Shown here: positions 1 to 8,755 of the stretch, piece after piece
Numbering within the stretch: the first letter of the stretch is position 1
How the letters are laid out: every line of letters begins with the position of its first letter
Origin: Collinsella sp. AF02-46-1
Lineage (GTDB): Bacteria; Actinomycetota; Coriobacteriia; Coriobacteriales; Coriobacteriaceae
NCBI RefSeq assembly: GCF_003465825.1
Contig: NZ_QSBV01000024.1
Location: 1-25,819, forward strand
Length of the DNA stretch: 25,819 bases
Reading direction: 5' to 3'
The notes under the pieces: model-generated
The model's input: the letters and a program-made list of their open reading frames with translations, nothing else
Told to the model about the DNA's origin: nothing
Database searches by the model: none
Made by a program: the position numbers and the translations under genes

Positions 1-54
1 AATGTGGCCTCCGTCGTGAGCAGGACTGTAGAGCAGGAAACTTCATCAGTGCCC

Positions 55-96
55 GCCCCACGGGAAACCGGCGGGATAGACCGGTTTGGATGGGGC
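55..96 (+). terminator. Two-tier hairpin upstream of rnj, possible terminator of the upstream gene
   Basis: GCCCCA (55-60) can pair with TGGGGC (91-96), and inside it AAACCGG (65-71) pairs perfectly with CCGGTTT (81-87) around a 9-nt loop. Only three T residues follow, so termination would be weak. It may end an upstream gene lying outside the window or be part of the rnj leader. No reading frame in 1-257 looks like a convincing gene. Confidence 0.35.
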
Positions 97-149
97 TTTC
101 ATGCATGGGTGGTCTGTTGTTGTGCAAATGGGTATCATACTGTGGTTAT

Positions 150-169
150 TGCATCGACTCTGCGATGCA
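150..169 (+). promoter_or_regulatory. Hairpin in the probable rnj leader
   Basis: TGCATCG (150-156) and CGATGCA (163-169) form a perfect 7-bp inverted repeat with a 6-nt loop, about 90 nt before the RNase J start codon. The role is unknown. A leader structure for RNase autoregulation, or a DNA operator, is possible. The rest of 97-257 holds only a ribosome binding site (AAAGGA at 238-243). Confidence 0.3.
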
Positions 170-257
170 TGTTTGTACGTTCCCGGCGGTCGGTTTGCCA
201 GAAGCGCCCCGTCGGTTGTTCCAGACCCGTTTCGAAGAAAGGAAACCACACTAACCT

Positions 258-1928
258 ATGGCAGCTAAAAAATCATCTCCCTTGAAGATCATCCCGCTTG
301 GCGGCCTTGACGGCATCGGCAAGAATATGACGGTCTTCGAGTGCGGCGACGACATGGTGCTCGTCGACGCCGGCCTCATGTTCCCGGATGACTCCCAGCC
401 TGGTATCGACCTGGTGCTTCCCGACTACACCTATGTTCTGGAGAACGAGGAGAAGCTCCGTGGTATCGTCGTCACTCACGGCCACGAGGACCACACCGGT
501 TCGCTTCCGTATCTGCTGCAGGACCTCAACAATAAGGTGCCCATCTTCTCGAGCAAGCTGACGCTTGGCTTTATCGAGGGCAAGCTTTCTGAGTTCCGCA
601 TCCGCGCACCCAAGTTCCGCGAGGTCAAGGGCGGCAGCCATGTCAACCTCGGCGGCATCTCGCTCGACTTCTTCTCGATGACGCACTCCATCCCCGGCGC
701 TCTGGGCGTGTTCATCCGCACCAATCAGGGCACCGTTATGCACACCGGCGACTTTAAGCTCGACCAGACGCCCATCGACGGCGTCACGCCCGATTATGCC
801 GCTATCAGCCGCTTTGCAAAGCAGGGCATCGACCTGCTGCTTTCCGACTCCACCAATGCCACGGTTCCCGGCTTTACCAAGTCCGAGGCCGAGGTTGGTC
901 CCAACCTGCTGCACGCCATCAAGAACGCGCCGGGTCGCGTGTTCGTCGCGTCGTTCTCGAGCCACATCCATCGTCTGCAGCAGATCTGCGATGCCGCCCG
1001 CAAGTGCGGCCGTAAGGTCGTTGTGACCGGTCGCTCCATGCTCACGAACACCCGCGTGGCGCGCGAGCTCGGTTATCTCAACATCGATGATGCCGATATC
1101 ATCGATGCCTTCGACATTGATAACCTGCCCGACGACAAGATCGTCGTCATGTGCACTGGCTCGCAGGGAGAGCCGCTGTCGGCCCTGTCCCGCATGGCCA
1201 ATGGCGAGCACAAGACGCTCTCCATCCACGAGGGCGATACCGTTATCCTCTCGGCAACTCCTGTTCCCGGCAATGAGAAAGCCGTCCAGCAGGTCGTCAA
1301 CAGCCTGGCCAAGCTCGGCTGCGATGTGTGGGATAAGAACCGCGCTCTCGTCCACGTCTCGGGTCACGGTAGCCAGGAGGAGCTCAAGCTCCTGATGGCC
1401 ATGGCCAAGCCCACGTACTTTATGCCGGTTCACGGTGAGGCCGTGCATCTGCGCGCCCATGCTCAGCTGGCCCGCAAGATGGGTCTCAAGGACGATCATA
1501 TCTTTATCCTCGATAACGGTGACACGCTCGAGATGCGCGGCGGTATCGTCAAGCGTGGTACGCCCGTCGAGTCCGGCGTCGTCTACGTCGACGGCCTGCG
1601 TATCGGCGATACCGACCCCATCGTCCTGCGCGATCGCCAGAAGCTCGCCAATGACGGTATGGTCACGGCCGTTGCTATCGTCTCGCTCAAGCACAAGAAG
1701 ATCGAGGCTATCGAGTTCTCGGGTCGCGGCGTCTCGTTTGCCATCGACGACCAGTTCTCCGAGGATGCCTCCGCATCCATTATGAAGACGATCGAGAAGG
1801 GCAAGTTCAGCTTTACCAGCAGCGGCTCCGATGCCATTCGCAAGGCCGTGCGCGATTCGCTCTCCAACTTCATTTGGAGCCGTACGCGTACCCGTCCGAT
1901 GATCATCCCGGTCGTCATGGAGGTTTAG
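258..1928 (+). CDS. rnj: Ribonuclease J
   Basis: A 556-residue metallo-beta-lactamase/beta-CASP RNase, the usual length for bacterial RNase J. This family has 5'-3' exonuclease and endonuclease activity in cytoplasmic mRNA turnover and rRNA maturation. The N-terminal lactamase domain carries the zinc motif HGHEDH at residues 74-79, followed by the HTGDF aspartate motif. The beta-CASP region has the SDSTNA and CTGSQGEP segments, and the later HVSGHGS and PVHGE motifs complete the metal and RNA-binding site. The start follows AAAGGA at 238-243 with a rather long 14-nt spacing. ftsK begins 1 nt after the stop, so the two are probably translationally coupled. Assignment to RNase J rather than another beta-CASP protein rests on the full-length motif set; whether it is J1 or J2 cannot be said. 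Confidence 0.96.
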   Translation: MAAKKSSPLKIIPLGGLDGIGKNMTVFECGDDMVLVDAGLMFPDDSQPGIDLVLPDYTYVLENEEKLRGIVVTHGHEDHTGSLPYLLQDLNNKVPIFSSKLTLGFIEGKLSEFRIRAPKFREVKGGSHVNLGGISLDFFSMTHSIPGALGVFIRTNQGTVMHTGDFKLDQTPIDGVTPDYAAISRFAKQGIDLLLSDSTNATVPGFTKSEAEVGPNLLHAIKNAPGRVFVASFSSHIHRLQQICDAARKCGRKVVVTGRSMLTNTRVARELGYLNIDDADIIDAFDIDNLPDDKIVVMCTGSQGEPLSALSRMANGEHKTLSIHEGDTVILSATPVPGNEKAVQQVVNSLAKLGCDVWDKNRALVHVSGHGSQEELKLLMAMAKPTYFMPVHGEAVHLRAHAQLARKMGLKDDHIFILDNGDTLEMRGGIVKRGTPVESGVVYVDGLRIGDTDPIVLRDRQKLANDGMVTAVAIVSLKHKKIEAIEFSGRGVSFAIDDQFSEDASASIMKTIEKGKFSFTSSGSDAIRKAVRDSLSNFIWSRTRTRPMIIPVVMEV

Positions 1929-1929
1929 T

Positions 1930-4707
1930 TTGGCGCGCGGATCTGCACAAAACGCCAAAGGCAATAAAGCCAACAACCAACCGGCATCTGCTAAGGGTGC
2001 CGGTTCCCATCTGCGTGCCAATAAGGGCCATGAGGCAGACTTCGACGATTTTGAGCCCTTGGTCGAGCCTTCGGCCAATCGCGATATCGCCGGTGTGGTC
2101 ATCGCCGTTTTGGCGATCGCGTCCTTCATTGCCGTGATCTCTCCGGCAACAGCGCCCGTGACGGCTGCGGTTGCCGGTTTCTACCACCTGGGCTTTGGCC
2201 TGGGCGCCTACGTGCTGCCGATCGTCATCTTGCTGTTTGCCGCCACGCTCTTTTTGGGTGAGGACTCGCCGCTCAACGTGCGCTCTGTCGCGGGCGGCGC
2301 CGTGGTCTTTATCGCCGTCGTCTCCATTCTTTCGCTGATGGTGCCGGGCACGAGCGATTCGTGCGACCTTATGTTTACGCCGCAGAACCTTTCCGTGTCG
2401 GGCGGCTACATTGGCGCCTTTATCGCAAGTGCCTTGCAAAACGCCCTGGGTAAACCTATCGCCATGGTTGTCTTGCTGGGGCTTGTCGTCGTTGGTTTGG
2501 TCATTATCGGCTTTTCGGTGGGCGGTGTTTTGCGTTCCGCGCGCGATCGCGCTGCCGATTTTGCCGAACGCCGTCGTGCCGATGTCAACGCCAGCCCGTG
2601 GGGCGATGAAGAGGCCCTGTCTGTTCCCGGCGTCGCTCGTCCGCACCTGAGCATTCTGCGCCAGAAGGGGACTGACGCCGCGGTGACCACGGTCATGGGT
2701 GGCGATGTCGACCCGGTTTTGGATGACAACGAGGACGATGACCCGTTTGTCGACGTGTCCGAGGCCGTGGAGGCCGAGCGCGCTAAGACCACGCTGTTGC
2801 CGCGCCGCCATGCCAAGAAGGGCAAGACGGTTCCCAAGCTCAACACAAGCGAGCCCGACCCGTCTTGGTCCGATAGCGAGATTGAGCTCACCGAGGGTGA
2901 CGACGAGGACGACGAGGCTCCGCTCGAGACCGCCAAGACAACCTTGCTGCCGCGTCGCCACGCCAAGCGCGGTCAGGTCACTGGACAGCTTTCGATGGAG
3001 GACGATCCGGACAAGGTTGACGAGTCCGAGCCGCCGTTTGCCGTGAACCCTGTTTCGGCCGCACCTCAGATTCCCGACTTCTTAAAGCATCCCAAGGTTG
3101 CCGATGCGCCTGCCACGAGTGCTGTCGAATCGGCTGCGGCTCGTGATGGGGGAGCGGACGGCGGCGCCGCAGATAACGAGGGCGAAGAAGAGGACGGCCT
3201 CAAGCTTCCGCCGCTCGAAATCCTACATGCCAAGCCGCAGTCGGCTTCTGCCGCGTCTTCGGATAAGGAGCTGGAGCAGACCGCTGAGTCACTGCAATCC
3301 ACCTTGCTTGAGTTTGGCCGCAGTGCCCGCGTGGTCGGCTGGATCGCCGGCCCCACGGTGACGACCTTTAAGCTGCAACCTGGCGAGGGCGAGCGCGTGA
3401 GCAAGATTTCGAGCCTCGAGGACGATATCGCGCTTTCGCTCGCTGCCCAGTCGGTGCGTATCTTTGCCCCGATCCCCGGCACCTCGCTCGTGGGCATCGA
3501 GATTCCCAACCGCAAGCGCCAGAACGTCAATCTGGGCGACGTGCTGCCCTATGTGAAGGGCGGTCCGCTCGAGCTTGCCATCGGCCGCGACGCCGAGGGC
3601 ACGCCGGTCGTCGCCGACCTCGCCAAGATGCCTCACCTGTTGATCGCCGGTACGACCGGTTCTGGTAAGTCGGTGATGATCAATTCCATCATCACGACCT
3701 TGCTCATGCGCGCCCTTCCCGAGGACGTTCGCCTGATCATGGTCGACCCCAAGCGCGTCGAGCTTGCGGGCTATAACGGTCTGCCGCATCTCTATGTGCC
3801 CGTGGTGACCGAGCCCAAGCAGGCCGCGAGCGCCCTGCAGTGGGCCGTGTCCGAAATGGAGCGCCGCCTGAAGGTATTCGAACGCCTCAACGTCCGTAAG
3901 ATTTCGACCTATAACGAAAAGCAGGCCGCCGGCGAGTTTGAGCATTACGACAACCCGCCGCAAAAGATGCCCTACCTGGTCATTATCATTGACGAGCTCT
4001 CTGACCTGATGATGGTCGCCGGTAAGGATGTCGAGGCCTCGATCGTGCGTATTGCACAGCTGGGCCGCGCCGCCGGTATTCACCTTATCGTTGCCACGCA
4101 GCGCCCCAGCTCCAACGTGGTGACGGGCCTTATCAAGGCCAACATCACCAACCGCATCGCCTTTAACGTCGCCACGGGCATCGACTCGCGCGTCATCATC
4201 GACCAGATGGGTGCCGAGAAGCTCACCGGTTTGGGCGACATGCTGTTCTCCAAGGTCGACTGGGGCAAGCCCCGCCGTATCCAGGGCTGCTTTGTCTCGG
4301 ACGACGAAATCAACGAGATTGTCGAGTTCGTCAAGTCGCAGAGCGAGCCCGACTACCACGAGGAGATTCTGTCCGCCGTGGCGCCCGCTTCCATGTCCAT
4401 GGCTGGTGGCGGCGGCATTGTCCGCACCGGAGTCGCCGAGCCGCAAGACGATGATCCGCTCATTTGGGAAGCCGCCCATATTGTGGTGGAATCGCAGCTG
4501 GGCTCCACATCTGGCCTGCAACGCCGCCTGAAGGTTGGCTATGCGCGTGCCGGGCGTATTATGGACATGCTGGAAGAAAAGGGTGTCGTCGGCCCGCCCG
4601 ACGGTTCCAAGCCGCGCGAGGTCCTGTTGGACGAGGAGGGGCTTGCCGCGCTGGAATCTGTCGACGCCGAGATGGCACGTGAAGATCGTGAGTTTGGAGG
4701 ATTCTGA
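1930..4707 (+). CDS. ftsK: DNA translocase FtsK/SpoIIIE
   Basis: A 925-residue septal DNA pump that moves chromosome ends across the closing division septum. The N-terminus has about four hydrophobic segments (residues ~55-205), followed by a long acidic, Pro/Ala-rich linker (~206-430). The RecA-like motor has Walker A GTTGSGKS at 574-581 and Walker B ending in D688-E689 (LVIIIDELSD). The C-terminal winged-helix gamma domain (QRRLKVGYARAGRIMDML) is the part that reads polar KOPS/SRS sites in this family. The start is TTG, supported by GGAGG at 1919-1923 with 6-nt spacing and a 1-nt gap from rnj. The linker contains a 13-of-14 identical motif, AKTTLLPRRHAK(K/R)G, at residues 285-298 and 335-348, exactly 50 residues apart. 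The stop overlaps the next ATG by one base. Confidence 0.96.
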   Translation: MARGSAQNAKGNKANNQPASAKGAGSHLRANKGHEADFDDFEPLVEPSANRDIAGVVIAVLAIASFIAVISPATAPVTAAVAGFYHLGFGLGAYVLPIVILLFAATLFLGEDSPLNVRSVAGGAVVFIAVVSILSLMVPGTSDSCDLMFTPQNLSVSGGYIGAFIASALQNALGKPIAMVVLLGLVVVGLVIIGFSVGGVLRSARDRAADFAERRRADVNASPWGDEEALSVPGVARPHLSILRQKGTDAAVTTVMGGDVDPVLDDNEDDDPFVDVSEAVEAERAKTTLLPRRHAKKGKTVPKLNTSEPDPSWSDSEIELTEGDDEDDEAPLETAKTTLLPRRHAKRGQVTGQLSMEDDPDKVDESEPPFAVNPVSAAPQIPDFLKHPKVADAPATSAVESAAARDGGADGGAADNEGEEEDGLKLPPLEILHAKPQSASAASSDKELEQTAESLQSTLLEFGRSARVVGWIAGPTVTTFKLQPGEGERVSKISSLEDDIALSLAAQSVRIFAPIPGTSLVGIEIPNRKRQNVNLGDVLPYVKGGPLELAIGRDAEGTPVVADLAKMPHLLIAGTTGSGKSVMINSIITTLLMRALPEDVRLIMVDPKRVELAGYNGLPHLYVPVVTEPKQAASALQWAVSEMERRLKVFERLNVRKISTYNEKQAAGEFEHYDNPPQKMPYLVIIIDELSDLMMVAGKDVEASIVRIAQLGRAAGIHLIVATQRPSSNVVTGLIKANITNRIAFNVATGIDSRVIIDQMGAEKLTGLGDMLFSKVDWGKPRRIQGCFVSDDEINEIVEFVKSQSEPDYHEEILSAVAPASMSMAGGGGIVRTGVAEPQDDDPLIWEAAHIVVESQLGSTSGLQRRLKVGYARAGRIMDMLEEKGVVGPPDGSKPREVLLDEEGLAALESVDAEMAREDREFGGF

Positions 4708-6200
4708 TGGCTGCACGCTTTGGTGACATGCTGCTCGAGCAGCGTCGCCGAATGGGCCTTTCCATTCAGCAGGTCGCCAACACCATCAAAATCAGGCCGC
4801 AGATCATCGAGTTTTTCGAGACCGGTAACTTTGCTTCGATGCCGCCGCGCGGCTATGCGCAGGGCATGATTTCGAGCTATGCTCGTTTTTTGGGCCTCAA
4901 TCCGCGCGAGGTCGTCAATGCCTACTTTGACGAACTGATGGCATACGAACGCGAGACGTCGCAGCAGGGCGGTCGTTTCCAGGACGCCGCCGGCTACGTC
5001 AATTCGCGTTCCTCTGTCGATAACGGGCGCTTTCTGATGGTTCAGGGCGGTCGTTCGACTCGCTATGGAGAGCGTCCTCAGCAGGCCGGTTATATTACCG
5101 AGACGGGTTCGGGCGAGGAGATTCGCTCGCAGCGTGACCGGTTCCGCAGTACGCCGATGCCCGAGGACCGTGCACTTCCCGCTGCCCGCGGCGTGGCGCG
5201 TGACCCTCGTGCCGGCTACGGCGACGGCGGCTATTCCGATCGCGGTCACCGTGGTATCTCCACCGGACGCTCTCGCAGTGGCTATGCGGACGCCGATACC
5301 ACGCAGGTGACGCCGCGTCTTCGCTCTCAACCACAGCCGTATGGCCAGCGCTCTTCGGCTCCGCGTGCGGGCCAGCGTGGCTATCAAGGCCGCGGTGAAC
5401 TTGCGCCCCGCTCGGGTCAGCGCAGCCTTCAGGGCCAGGGTGGCTATTGCGGCCGTTCCGATAGCAATCGTGGCCGTATGCCTCAGGGAGGCGGCCGCAG
5501 CAGTTCCAGTCGTGGACGCGGCGGTTCCCGTGCTCCTCAAAACAACGGGCTCGATCCGCGTATCGTCTACGCCGGTATCGGTGCCGTGGCGTTGCTGCTG
5601 ATCGTGCTCATCGTGGTACTTCTGCGCGGCTGCGCATCTTCGACGCCCGAGACCACGCCCGAGACGCCCGCTGTTACCAAGACGACGACCAAGAAGTCTT
5701 CTAAGAAGACCGAAACGGTCGACGAGGACGAAGACACCGATGAGCCGACTGACGAGTCGACTGATTCGGACGCCGCCAAGACGACGGCCAAGAAGGAAGA
5801 GAACGAGGTCACAAAGGTTAAGGTCTCCGTTGCCAAGGGAAAGACCGCGTGGATTGAGGTCAAGGTCGACGGAAAGTCGGTTTATGGCGCTCAGGCGACT
5901 GGCCCCTTTGAGCAGGAGTACACGCCCGAGTCCTCGATCGAGATCACCACGTCTAAGCCTTCCGATGTCACCGTTACCAAGAACGGCGAAAAGGTCCGTT
6001 ACGATACCAAGACCTCGGGCGTGGCGCGCGTGACGATCGCCGTTCCCAAGAAGGAGACGACTGATTCCGAGAATGGTGAAAGTTCTGATGGTGCCGACAC
6101 CACCGACGGCACCGATGCCCAGTCCACGGATGGCGCCGATACCGCAACTGACGGCCAGACGCCCACCGATTCTACCGACTATTCGTACGATAGCTACTAA
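4707..6200 (+). CDS. RodZ-like membrane protein with N-terminal helix-turn-helix and C-terminal DUF4115-like domain
   Basis: A 497-residue protein with the RodZ layout. The cytoplasmic N-terminal helix-turn-helix (about residues 1-85, LLEQRRRMGLSIQQVA, then the IIEFFETGNF segment) binds MreB in RodZ proteins that have been studied. A long Arg/Gly/Ser/Gln-rich disordered region (~170-283) with many RG pairs follows. A single transmembrane helix lies at ~286-308, then a Thr/Lys/Asp/Glu-rich linker. An extracellular beta-domain (~370-440, with TAWIEVKVDG) resembles DUF4115, and the tail is acidic Thr/Asp/Ser-rich. The start is set by GGAGG at 4696-4700 and the TGATG overlap with ftsK. The RG-rich region is unusually long for RodZ. 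The gene may work in cell shape or wall synthesis, but no MreB gene is visible here, so the role is inferred. Confidence 0.8.
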   Translation: MAARFGDMLLEQRRRMGLSIQQVANTIKIRPQIIEFFETGNFASMPPRGYAQGMISSYARFLGLNPREVVNAYFDELMAYERETSQQGGRFQDAAGYVNSRSSVDNGRFLMVQGGRSTRYGERPQQAGYITETGSGEEIRSQRDRFRSTPMPEDRALPAARGVARDPRAGYGDGGYSDRGHRGISTGRSRSGYADADTTQVTPRLRSQPQPYGQRSSAPRAGQRGYQGRGELAPRSGQRSLQGQGGYCGRSDSNRGRMPQGGGRSSSSRGRGGSRAPQNNGLDPRIVYAGIGAVALLLIVLIVVLLRGCASSTPETTPETPAVTKTTTKKSSKKTETVDEDEDTDEPTDESTDSDAAKTTAKKEENEVTKVKVSVAKGKTAWIEVKVDGKSVYGAQATGPFEQEYTPESSIEITTSKPSDVTVTKNGEKVRYDTKTSGVARVTIAVPKKETTDSENGESSDGADTTDGTDAQSTDGADTATDGQTPTDSTDYSYDSY

Positions 6201-6226
6201 GCCGTTCGTACGCGAAAGGAAACATC

Positions 6227-6724
6227 ATGGCTAAAGATTCCAGCTTCGACGTCGTGTCCGAGGTCAACATGCAAGAGGTCGACAACGCCTTCCAGCAGAC
6301 CACGCGCGAGATTTCCCAGCGCTATGACCTGAAGGATTCCGGCGCCACGATCGAGCTTTCGAAGGGCGACAAGCTCTTTACGATCAACGCCCCGGCCGAC
6401 TTTGTCTCCAAGCAGATCATCGATGTCCTGAGCTCCAAGCTCATCAAGCGCGGCATCGACCTCAAGGCTGTCTCGTGGGATGCTCCGCAGGCGGCATCGG
6501 GCGGCACCGTGCGCGTGCTCGGCCATATCGTCGAGGGTATCGACCAGGCGACCGCCAAGAAGATCAATAAGGACATCAAGGACCAAAAGCTCAAGGTCAA
6601 GGTGACCATCGAGGCCGAGAAGCTGCGTGTTTCCTCTGCTTCGAAGGACGCGTTGCAGACCGTTATCCAGTTCCTGCGCGACCAGGACTACGGCCAGCCG
6701 CTGCAGTTCACCAACTACCGCTAA
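6227..6724 (+). CDS. yajQ: YajQ family nucleotide-binding protein (DUF520)
   Basis: A 165-residue protein matching the whole YajQ family. It opens with the typical SSFDVVSEVNMQEVDNA segment and continues with TREISQRYDLK, then KLIKRGIDLKA, and ends in VIQFLRDQDYGQPLQFTNYR. The family folds as two RNP-like domains and has been linked to nucleotide, RNA and c-di-GMP binding; the cellular role is unsettled. AAAGGA at 6215-6220 precedes ATG with 6-nt spacing. It lies 26 nt after the rodZ-like gene and 27 nt before rimO, consistent with one transcript. Nothing in the sequence shows which ligand it binds here. Confidence 0.93.
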   Translation: MAKDSSFDVVSEVNMQEVDNAFQQTTREISQRYDLKDSGATIELSKGDKLFTINAPADFVSKQIIDVLSSKLIKRGIDLKAVSWDAPQAASGGTVRVLGHIVEGIDQATAKKINKDIKDQKLKVKVTIEAEKLRVSSASKDALQTVIQFLRDQDYGQPLQFTNYR

Positions 6725-6751
6725 TATCATTCGAAAGGACTGCTCTCCAAC

Positions 6752-8101
6752 ATGGATACACCGTTGGGCTCCGTGCTCTACATCACCCTCGGGTGCGCTA
6801 AGAACGAGGTTGACACCGACCGCATGCGTTCTCTTTTGACCGCCGCAGGCTACGAGGAGGCATTCGACCCGCAGGACGCCGATATCGCCATCGTCAATAC
6901 GTGCTCGTTCCTTGCCTCCGCAACGTCCGAGAGCATCGAGACCACGCTCGAGCTCGCCAACGAGGTCCAGGACGGCGTTCGTTCTTGCCCCATCGTCATG
7001 TGCGGCTGTGTGCCGTCGCGCTATGGCGACGACCTGCCCGATGAGCTGCCCGAGGTCGCTGCCTTTGTGAAGGCCGACGAGGAGGATGGCATCGTGGCGG
7101 TCATCGATGGCGTGCTGGGCGTCGAGCGCGAGATTGCCGCCTATATTCCGCAAGTCAAGCGCACCGTCGAGGGCGCTGTCGCCTACGTCAAGATTTCCGA
7201 TGGCTGCAACCGCTTCTGCAGCTTCTGCATGATTCCCTATATTCGCGGTCGCTATCATTCGCGAAATGCCGAGAGCATTATCTCCGAGGTGCGCGACTTG
7301 GTTGCCGGTGGCGTGCGAGAGGTCGTGCTGATCGGCCAGGACACTGGCATCTGGGGCACCGACTTTGCGGATGGTGACGTCGCCGAGGGCTCGCCGCGCA
7401 ATCTGGCGCAGCTGCTGCGCGCCGTAGCCGAGGCCGTGCGCCCGCACAACGTCTGGGTCCGTGTTCTCTACCTGCAGCCCGAGGGCATGACTGACGAGCT
7501 TATCGAGACGATTCGTGATACGCCCGAGGTGCTGCCCTATATCGATATCCCCGTGCAGCACTGCGACGCGCGCATCCTCAAGGCTATGCGCCGTTCTGGT
7601 TCGCGCCAGGAGCTCGAGGACCTGTTCCGCGATCTGCGTGAGCGTATCCCCGGCATCGTGATCCGTTCCACGGCCATGGTCGGCTTCCCGACCGAGACCG
7701 ACGACGAGTTCCGCGACCTTATCGACTTTATGGACACCGTCGGCTTTGACTACACGAGCGTCTTTGCCTACTCGCAGGAGGAGGGCAGCCTGGCCGCTAA
7801 GATGGAGGGTCAGGTCGATGAGGAGGTCAAGCTCGAGCGCGCCCAGGAGGCCATGGACCTGGCCGAGTCGCTCGGTTTTGCCGCCACCGCCGCACATGTG
7901 GGCGAGCGCGCCCAGGTGATCGTCGACGGCATCGAGGAGACCGAGGACGGCGCCGAGCTGATCGGCCATGCTTGGTTCCAGGCGCCCGATTCCGATGGCG
8001 CGGTGCACTTGGACGCCAGCGAGGCGTCCGTGGGCGATATTCTGACGGTCGAGTTTACCGATAGCTTCTGCTATGAGCTTATCGGCCATGTTGTGGAGTA
8101 G
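6752..8101 (+). CDS. rimO: Ribosomal protein S12 methylthiotransferase RimO
   Basis: A 449-residue radical-SAM methylthiotransferase that adds a methylthio group to an aspartate of ribosomal protein S12 in the RimO family. The N-terminal MTTase domain has the iron-sulfur cysteines in TLGCAKNEVD (C15) and IVNTCSF (C51), with another in the VMCGCVPSR segment. The radical SAM cluster is C152-x3-C156-x2-C159 (GCNRFCSFC), followed by PYIRGRYHSR, the RimO-type version of this segment. A C-terminal TRAM domain follows from about residue 380. The GCAKNEVD N-terminus separates it from the MiaB paralogue at 14735-16105. AAAGGA at 6734-6739 precedes ATG by 12 nt. It ends 9 nt before pgsA. Confidence 0.94.
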   Translation: MDTPLGSVLYITLGCAKNEVDTDRMRSLLTAAGYEEAFDPQDADIAIVNTCSFLASATSESIETTLELANEVQDGVRSCPIVMCGCVPSRYGDDLPDELPEVAAFVKADEEDGIVAVIDGVLGVEREIAAYIPQVKRTVEGAVAYVKISDGCNRFCSFCMIPYIRGRYHSRNAESIISEVRDLVAGGVREVVLIGQDTGIWGTDFADGDVAEGSPRNLAQLLRAVAEAVRPHNVWVRVLYLQPEGMTDELIETIRDTPEVLPYIDIPVQHCDARILKAMRRSGSRQELEDLFRDLRERIPGIVIRSTAMVGFPTETDDEFRDLIDFMDTVGFDYTSVFAYSQEEGSLAAKMEGQVDEEVKLERAQEAMDLAESLGFAATAAHVGERAQVIVDGIEETEDGAELIGHAWFQAPDSDGAVHLDASEASVGDILTVEFTDSFCYELIGHVVE

Positions 8102-8110
8102 GAGAGCATC

Positions 8111-8749
8111 GTGGCAAACGAGAGCAATAAGGAACTGACGAGTGTTTGGACGCCCGCCAACATCGTGACGTGCGTTCGCATCGTCTTTATCCCGGTGTTC
8201 ATGATCGTGTCGGCGCTTTCTCACACGAGTGTTGCCGGTACAGATTGGAGCACCTTCGACGGCCCGCTCGCCGCCGCTGCCTTCATTCTGTATGTTATCC
8301 TGTCGTGCACCGATAAGGTCGACGGTTATCTGGCGCGCTCGCGCAACGAGATTACCGATTTCGGTAAGTTCTTGGACCCCATCGCCGATAAGCTGCTGGT
8401 GTTCTCGGCTCTGCTGCTGTTCTTGGATTTTGGCGCTGTGACCGTGTGGTCCGTGTTCATTATCCTGTTCCGTGAGCTTCTGGTGAGCGCCCTTCGCATG
8501 GTCGCGAGTGCCGCCGGCGTGGTCGTTGCCGCCGATAAGCTTGGCAAGTACAAGACGGCGACTACGATGGTCTCCATCTGCGGTTACCTGTGCGTCTTTG
8601 CGATGGCCGGCTTGCACCTTGGCCCGCTGGCGCTGACGCTCGGCATCTACTCGGTGTCGCGCTTCCTGTACGCCGTTGCCGTTGTCCTGACCGTTATCTC
8701 GGGCGCCCAGTACTTCTGGAACTGCCGCAAGATCGTCTTTTCGGTCTAG
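8111..8749 (+). CDS. pgsA: CDP-diacylglycerol-glycerol-3-phosphate 3-phosphatidyltransferase
   Basis: A 212-residue integral membrane enzyme that makes phosphatidylglycerol phosphate, the committed step to phosphatidylglycerol and cardiolipin. The full CDP-alcohol phosphotransferase signature is present with exact spacing: D68-x2-D71-G-x2-A-R76-x8-G85-x3-D89-x3-D93. Several hydrophobic helices surround it. It starts at GTG 8111, with AGGAG (8100-8104) overlapping the rimO stop codon and 6 nt of spacing, so translation is probably coupled to rimO. PgsA and the related PgsB/Cls-type enzymes share the signature; the order rimO-pgsA-cinA common in actinobacteria supports PgsA. Confidence 0.93.
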   Translation: MANESNKELTSVWTPANIVTCVRIVFIPVFMIVSALSHTSVAGTDWSTFDGPLAAAAFILYVILSCTDKVDGYLARSRNEITDFGKFLDPIADKLLVFSALLLFLDFGAVTVWSVFIILFRELLVSALRMVASAAGVVVAADKLGKYKTATTMVSICGYLCVFAMAGLHLGPLALTLGIYSVSRFLYAVAVVLTVISGAQYFWNCRKIVFSV

Positions 8750-8755
8750 GTCCTG

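Noticed and set aside
3..253. Possible 3' end of an upstream + gene running to TAA at 251-253
   Set aside because: The frame is rich in Cys, Arg and His with codon use unlike the neighbours, and it crosses two hairpins. Another frame ends at TGA 17-19. Nothing identifies the upstream gene.
1..257. A riboswitch or T-box in front of rnj
   Set aside because: Hairpins are present, but I could not match the conserved cores of known riboswitches or the T-box bulge.
273..2129. A 618-codon minus-strand frame opposite rnj
   Set aside because: Same cause: codon-bias shadow of RNase J with no family match and no ribosome site.
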